Shown here piece after piece: positions 61,071 to 64,000 of a DNA stretch of 64,000 nt. How positions within the stretch are numbered: position 1 is the first letter of the stretch; each line of letters starts with the position of its first letter. Below the pieces are notes generated by a model, which saw only the letters and a program-made list of their open reading frames with translations, had not been told where the DNA came from and made no database searches. The position numbers and the translations under genes are program-made. This DNA is from JAGWRI01 sp035700805 (GTDB lineage Bacteria > Gemmatimonadota > Gemmatimonadetes > Gemmatimonadales > Gemmatimonadaceae): positions 62,001-126,000 of the forward strand of contig DASSOG010000009.1 in assembly GCA_035700805.1 (NCBI GenBank). Direction: 5' to 3'.

Positions 61071-61888
61071 ACCCGCGCCCCACTCGCCTCGTGCTGCTGG
61101 GGCATCCGGTGGCGCACTCCCTCTCGCCGCGCATGCAGGGCGCGGCCCTGCGGGCCGCCGGCATCGACGTGGAATACCAGGCGCTCGATGTGCCGCCTCA
61201 CGACCTCGCGCGCGTCCTGGCCGAGCTTGCGTCGGCCGGCGCCGCCGGCAACGTGACCGTGCCACACAAGGCGGCCGTGGCCGCTGAATGTGCGCGGCTG
61301 GAACCGCTGGCGCAGCGCACGGGCGCGGTGAACACGTTCTGGACGGAGCAGGGACGCCTGGTGGGCGCCAACACGGACGTGGCCGGGTTCGATGCCGCGG
61401 TGCGGGATCTCCTGGGCGCGCTGCCCACGGGAATCCCCGTGGCGGTAGTGGGAGCCGGGGGCGGCGCGGCGGGGGTGCTCGCGGCAATCGAACGATGGGG
61501 CGACTGCGAAGTCCGGCTGCACAATCGGACAGCGGAGCGGGCGCACGCGCTCGCCCGTCGCTTTCAGGATCTGGCCGTCGTAGCTGCCTCTGTGGACGCG
61601 GGGCTGCGGGGCGCCAGCCTCGTGGTGAACGCCACTTCCGTGGGGTTGTATGACGATGCGCTGCCGTTCGATATCCGCCACCTGGAACCAGGCTCGGCGG
61701 TGGTGGACCTGGTGTACCGGCCCGGCGATACCGAGCTGGTGCGCCAGGCCCGCGCTGCCGGGCACCGGGCCGCTGGCGGGCTGGCGATGCTCGTGGGGCA
61801 GGGTGCGGCCTCGTTCGCCCAGTGGTTCGGTGTTGACCCCGACCGGCGCGTAATGTGGAAGGCGGTGGAGCCTACCCGTCCGGGCTGA
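61067..61888 (+). CDS. aroE: Shikimate dehydrogenase
   Basis: 273 residues from a GTG overlapping the previous stop. Substrate-binding SLSPRMQGAALRAAGI, catalytic Lys in NVTVPHKAAV and Asp in NTDVAGF are intact, and the NADPH site reads VVGAGGGAAGVLAAI with a downstream HNRTAER that selects NADP. It reduces 3-dehydroshikimate in aromatic amino-acid synthesis. Its last 34 bases overlap comF. Confidence 0.95.
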   Translation: MNPRPTRLVLLGHPVAHSLSPRMQGAALRAAGIDVEYQALDVPPHDLARVLAELASAGAAGNVTVPHKAAVAAECARLEPLAQRTGAVNTFWTEQGRLVGANTDVAGFDAAVRDLLGALPTGIPVAVVGAGGGAAGVLAAIERWGDCEVRLHNRTAERAHALARRFQDLAVVAASVDAGLRGASLVVNATSVGLYDDALPFDIRHLEPGSAVVDLVYRPGDTELVRQARAAGHRAAGGLAMLVGQGAASFAQWFGVDPDRRVMWKAVEPTRPG

Positions 61889-62628
61889 CGCGGGCGATCG
61901 TCCATGGGGCGCGCGCCCTCAGCGAACTGCTGCTCCCCGTGCACTGCGCGGCGTGCCACCGCGCGCTGGACGATGGTGAACCCGGGATAGTCTGCGGGCG
62001 CTGCTGGTCGCGGCTGGCGCTGCTGGGGCAGCCGTCATGCCTTCGGTGCGGGCACCCCACCCATGGACGCGACTGCCGGTGGTGCGAACTCCTGCCACCG
62101 TTCGTGCGGGCGGCAAGATCAGTATGCTGGGTGCATCGCGGCACCGGGCAGCAGGTGGTTCACGCCCTCAAGTACCATGGCTGGCACGCCGTGGCGGCGG
62201 GGATGGCCCAGCGGTTGGCCCGGCTGCCCTGGCCAGCGGATGTCGTGGCCGAGCGGGCCGCGGTGGTGCCCGTTCCCCTGGCGGCCGCGCGGATGCGGGA
62301 GCGTGGCTACAACCAGAGCGAACGCCTCGCGCGGACGCTGGCGGCGTGCTGGAACGTGCCTGTATGGGACGATGTGGTATTGCGCGCGCGCGACACCGCT
62401 ACACAAACCCGATTGACACCGGAGCAGCGACTGATGAACGTTTCAGGCGCGTTTGGTGTGCCCGAATCGGCGCGGGGTGCGCTGCGGTTGTCCCACGTGG
62501 TGCTGGTGGACGACGTGGTCACTACGGCCGCGACCCTGAATGCATGCGCCGCGGCCTTGCATGCCGGCGGTGCCCGTGTGGTGAGTTTCGTGACATTCGG
62601 CCGGGCGCCTGCGCTTGGCGACCGTTAA
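61855..62628 (+). CDS. comF: ComF-family phosphoribosyltransferase-like protein
   Basis: 257 residues. The N-terminal zinc-ribbon-like part has CAACHRALDDGEPGIVCGRC and CLRCGHPTHGRDCRWC; the C-terminal PRTase has the PRPP loop in VVLVDDVVTTAATLNACAAA and YNQSERLARTLA. ComF/GntX proteins are needed for DNA uptake in transformable bacteria; the enzymatic role is unclear. The start overlaps aroE by 34 bases; no later methionine precedes the zinc-binding part. Confidence 0.9.
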   Translation: MEGGGAYPSGLTRAIVHGARALSELLLPVHCAACHRALDDGEPGIVCGRCWSRLALLGQPSCLRCGHPTHGRDCRWCELLPPFVRAARSVCWVHRGTGQQVVHALKYHGWHAVAAGMAQRLARLPWPADVVAERAAVVPVPLAAARMRERGYNQSERLARTLAACWNVPVWDDVVLRARDTATQTRLTPEQRLMNVSGAFGVPESARGALRLSHVVLVDDVVTTAATLNACAAALHAGGARVVSFVTFGRAPALGDR

Positions 62629-62647
62629 TCGGCAATCGGAGATAACG

Positions 62648-63658
62648 ATGGCAATTCGTGTAGGGATCAACGGGTTCGGGCGCATCGGGCGTCAAGTGTT
62701 GCGCGCGGCAAACGAGCAGGGCGCGACCGAACTGGAAATCGTGGCGGTGAACGACCTCACCGACACCCGGACCCTGGCCCACCTGCTGCATTACGACTCG
62801 GTGCACGGCACGTACGACGGCACCGTGTCCGCCGAGGCCGACGGCATCAAGGTGGATGGGCGGCTGGTGCGCGTGCTGGCGGAGAAGGATCCGGCACGCC
62901 TGCCCTGGAAGGAGCTGGGAGTGGACGTGGTGCTTGAGTCCACGGGACGGTTCACCAAGGCGGACGACGCCCGCAAGCACCTGCAGGCCGGCGCGCGGAA
63001 GGTGGTGATTTCCGCGCCCGCCAAGGGCGAGGATATCACGGTGGTGATCGGGGTGAACAGCGATCGGTACGACCCGGCCCGCCATCACATTGTCTCCAAC
63101 GCGTCGTGCACCACCAACTGCCTGGTGCCCATGGTGAAGGTGATCCGCGACGCGTTCGGGTTCGTGCGTGGCAGCATGACCACGGTGCACAGTTACACCA
63201 ACGACCAGAACATCCTGGACCTGCCGCACAAGGACCTGCGGCGCGCCCGTGCGGCCGCGGTGTCAATGATCCCCACGACGACGGGCGCGGCTAAGGCCAC
63301 GGCGCTGGTGATCCCGGAGATCGCGGGCAAGATCGACGGCATCTCGGTGCGCGTGCCCACGCCGGATGTCTCATTCACCGACCTGGTGGTGGTGACGGAG
63401 CGGCCGACCACGGTGGAGGAAGTGAACGCGGCCTTCAAGACCGCGGCCGACGGGCCACTCAAGAGCATACTGCAATACACGGAAGAGGAGCTGGTGAGCG
63501 TCGACTACATCGGAAACCCGCGCTCCTGCATCCTCGATGCCAAGACCACGCGCGTCATTGACGGCAGCCTGGTGAAGGTCTGCGGCTGGTACGACAACGA
63601 GTGGGGGTACGCGTCACGGTGCGTGGACCTGCTGCGGCTGGTCGCGTCCAGGCTCTGA
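62648..63658 (+). CDS. gap: Glyceraldehyde-3-phosphate dehydrogenase
   Basis: 336 residues from the ATG at 62648 with GGAGAT upstream. NAD-binding VGINGFGRIGRQVLRAA, the catalytic SNASCTTNCLVPM and YDNEWGYASRCVDL are intact. It belongs to glycolysis/gluconeogenesis. NAD preference is inferred from the Asp in VNDLTD. pgk follows after four bases, the classical gap-pgk pair. Confidence 0.97.
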   Translation: MAIRVGINGFGRIGRQVLRAANEQGATELEIVAVNDLTDTRTLAHLLHYDSVHGTYDGTVSAEADGIKVDGRLVRVLAEKDPARLPWKELGVDVVLESTGRFTKADDARKHLQAGARKVVISAPAKGEDITVVIGVNSDRYDPARHHIVSNASCTTNCLVPMVKVIRDAFGFVRGSMTTVHSYTNDQNILDLPHKDLRRARAAAVSMIPTTTGAAKATALVIPEIAGKIDGISVRVPTPDVSFTDLVVVTERPTTVEEVNAAFKTAADGPLKSILQYTEEELVSVDYIGNPRSCILDAKTTRVIDGSLVKVCGWYDNEWGYASRCVDLLRLVASRL

Positions 63659-63662
63659 GGTG

Positions 63663-64000
63663 ATGGCCACCGCGATGAACAAGCGGACCGTGCGCGATCT
63701 CCCGGACGAGGTCACGCGCGGCCGCCGGGCCTTGGTACGCGTGGACTTCAACGTGCCGATGGAGTCGGGGCGCATCACCGACGACACGCGCATCCGGGCC
63801 GCGCTGCCCACCATTCGCTTCCTGCTGGAGCGCGGCGCGCGCCCCGTCCTGATCTCGCACCTGGGCCGGCCGAAGGGCCGCCCGGACGCGCAATATTCGC
63901 TGGCCCCGGTGGCCGGCAGGCTCCAGGAGTTGCTGGAGGGCCCGCGCGTGCTGTTCGTCGATGCCACGGTGGGCGAGCGGGCCGTCGCGGCCACGCGGGA
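63663..64000 (+). CDS. pgk: Phosphoglycerate kinase, N-terminal part (cut by window end)
   Basis: The first 112 residues are visible; the gene continues beyond 64000. The ATG at 63663 has GAGG four to seven bases upstream; a second ATG at 63675 would give MNKRTVRDLP. Family motifs RALVRVDFNVPM and LISHLGRPKGRPD, which bind 3-phosphoglycerate, are intact. Co-transcribed with gap, four bases after its stop. Confidence 0.95.
   Translation, partial: MATAMNKRTVRDLPDEVTRGRRALVRVDFNVPMESGRITDDTRIRAALPTIRFLLERGARPVLISHLGRPKGRPDAQYSLAPVAGRLQELLEGPRVLFVDATVGERAVAATR

Overview
The window looks like chromosomal DNA of a high-GC, diderm (Gram-negative-type) bacterium, most probably a Gemmatimonadota (Gemmatimonas-like) organism. 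This is inferred from gene content and not proven: very large FtsX/MacB-type orphan permeases of the ADOP family, Asp/Ala/Arg-rich secreted lipoproteins and plug-domain outer-membrane proteins, a housekeeping run yicC-gmk-rpoZ-coaBC-udg-dnaB-radA-ispD, strong codon-position GC bias and very tight ATGA-type gene overlaps. No transposase, prophage, CRISPR array or rRNA gene was seen; one tRNA gene (Leu, CAA) is present.

Layout. 0-7 kb: 3' end of a 7TM-HD phosphodiesterase gene, ybeY, two tandem CorC-like genes, a MeaB-type GTPase and the large subunit of a B12-dependent acyl-CoA mutase, all apparently one co-directional run. 7-8 kb: non-coding, lower-GC stretch with a degenerate tandem repeat and an operator-like dyad. 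8-13 kb: two ADOP permeases. 13-16.7 kb: an outer-membrane beta-barrel and a lipoprotein on the minus strand, divergent from a sialidase-type lipoprotein. 16.7-20.8 kb: small B12-binding mutase subunit, acyl-CoA carboxyltransferase, AtuA and an AtuA-C-like protein. 20.8-31.5 kb: secreted hypothetical, U32 peptidase/RlhA-like protein, RecQ, acyl-CoA dehydrogenase, RNase G, S9 peptidase. 31.6-35.4 kb: rplU-rpmA with a clear promoter and terminator, a glycerophosphodiesterase, an ECF sigma/anti-sigma/periplasmic trio, tRNA-Leu. 36-41.7 kb: a stress/dormancy-like island (OsmC, Dps, HPF-like, CBS plus DUF2267, CopB-type copper ATPase, a chimeric FUSC/release-factor-like ORF, DUF190). 41.8-47.9 kb: a complete trans-4-hydroxyproline degradation cassette, followed by icd. 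49-52.7 kb: pepA and a plug-domain outer-membrane protein. 52.7-62.6 kb: a long housekeeping operon from yicC to comF; 62.6-64 kb: gap and the start of pgk.

How the genes work together. The hydroxyproline cassette would convert L-4-hydroxyproline to 2-oxoglutarate, and the next gene is isocitrate dehydrogenase, which makes the same product. The B12 mutase genes are normally labelled methylmalonyl-CoA mutase, but the large subunit carries Phe and Gln at the two substrate-discriminating positions, the isobutyryl-CoA-mutase pattern. With an MccB-like carboxyltransferase, AtuA-family genes and an acyl-CoA dehydrogenase nearby, this suggests branched-chain acyl-CoA metabolism. Several housekeeping genes share a promoter form TTGACA-like, 16-18 nt, TA(A/G)(C/G)TT.

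Most promising for follow-up: the re-assigned mutase and its AtuA/carboxylase partners, the hydroxyproline cassette, the FUSC/release-factor chimera and frameshifted CBS-DUF2267 gene in the stress island, the predicted protein-arginine phosphatase, and the acidic/His-rich insertion in RNase G.
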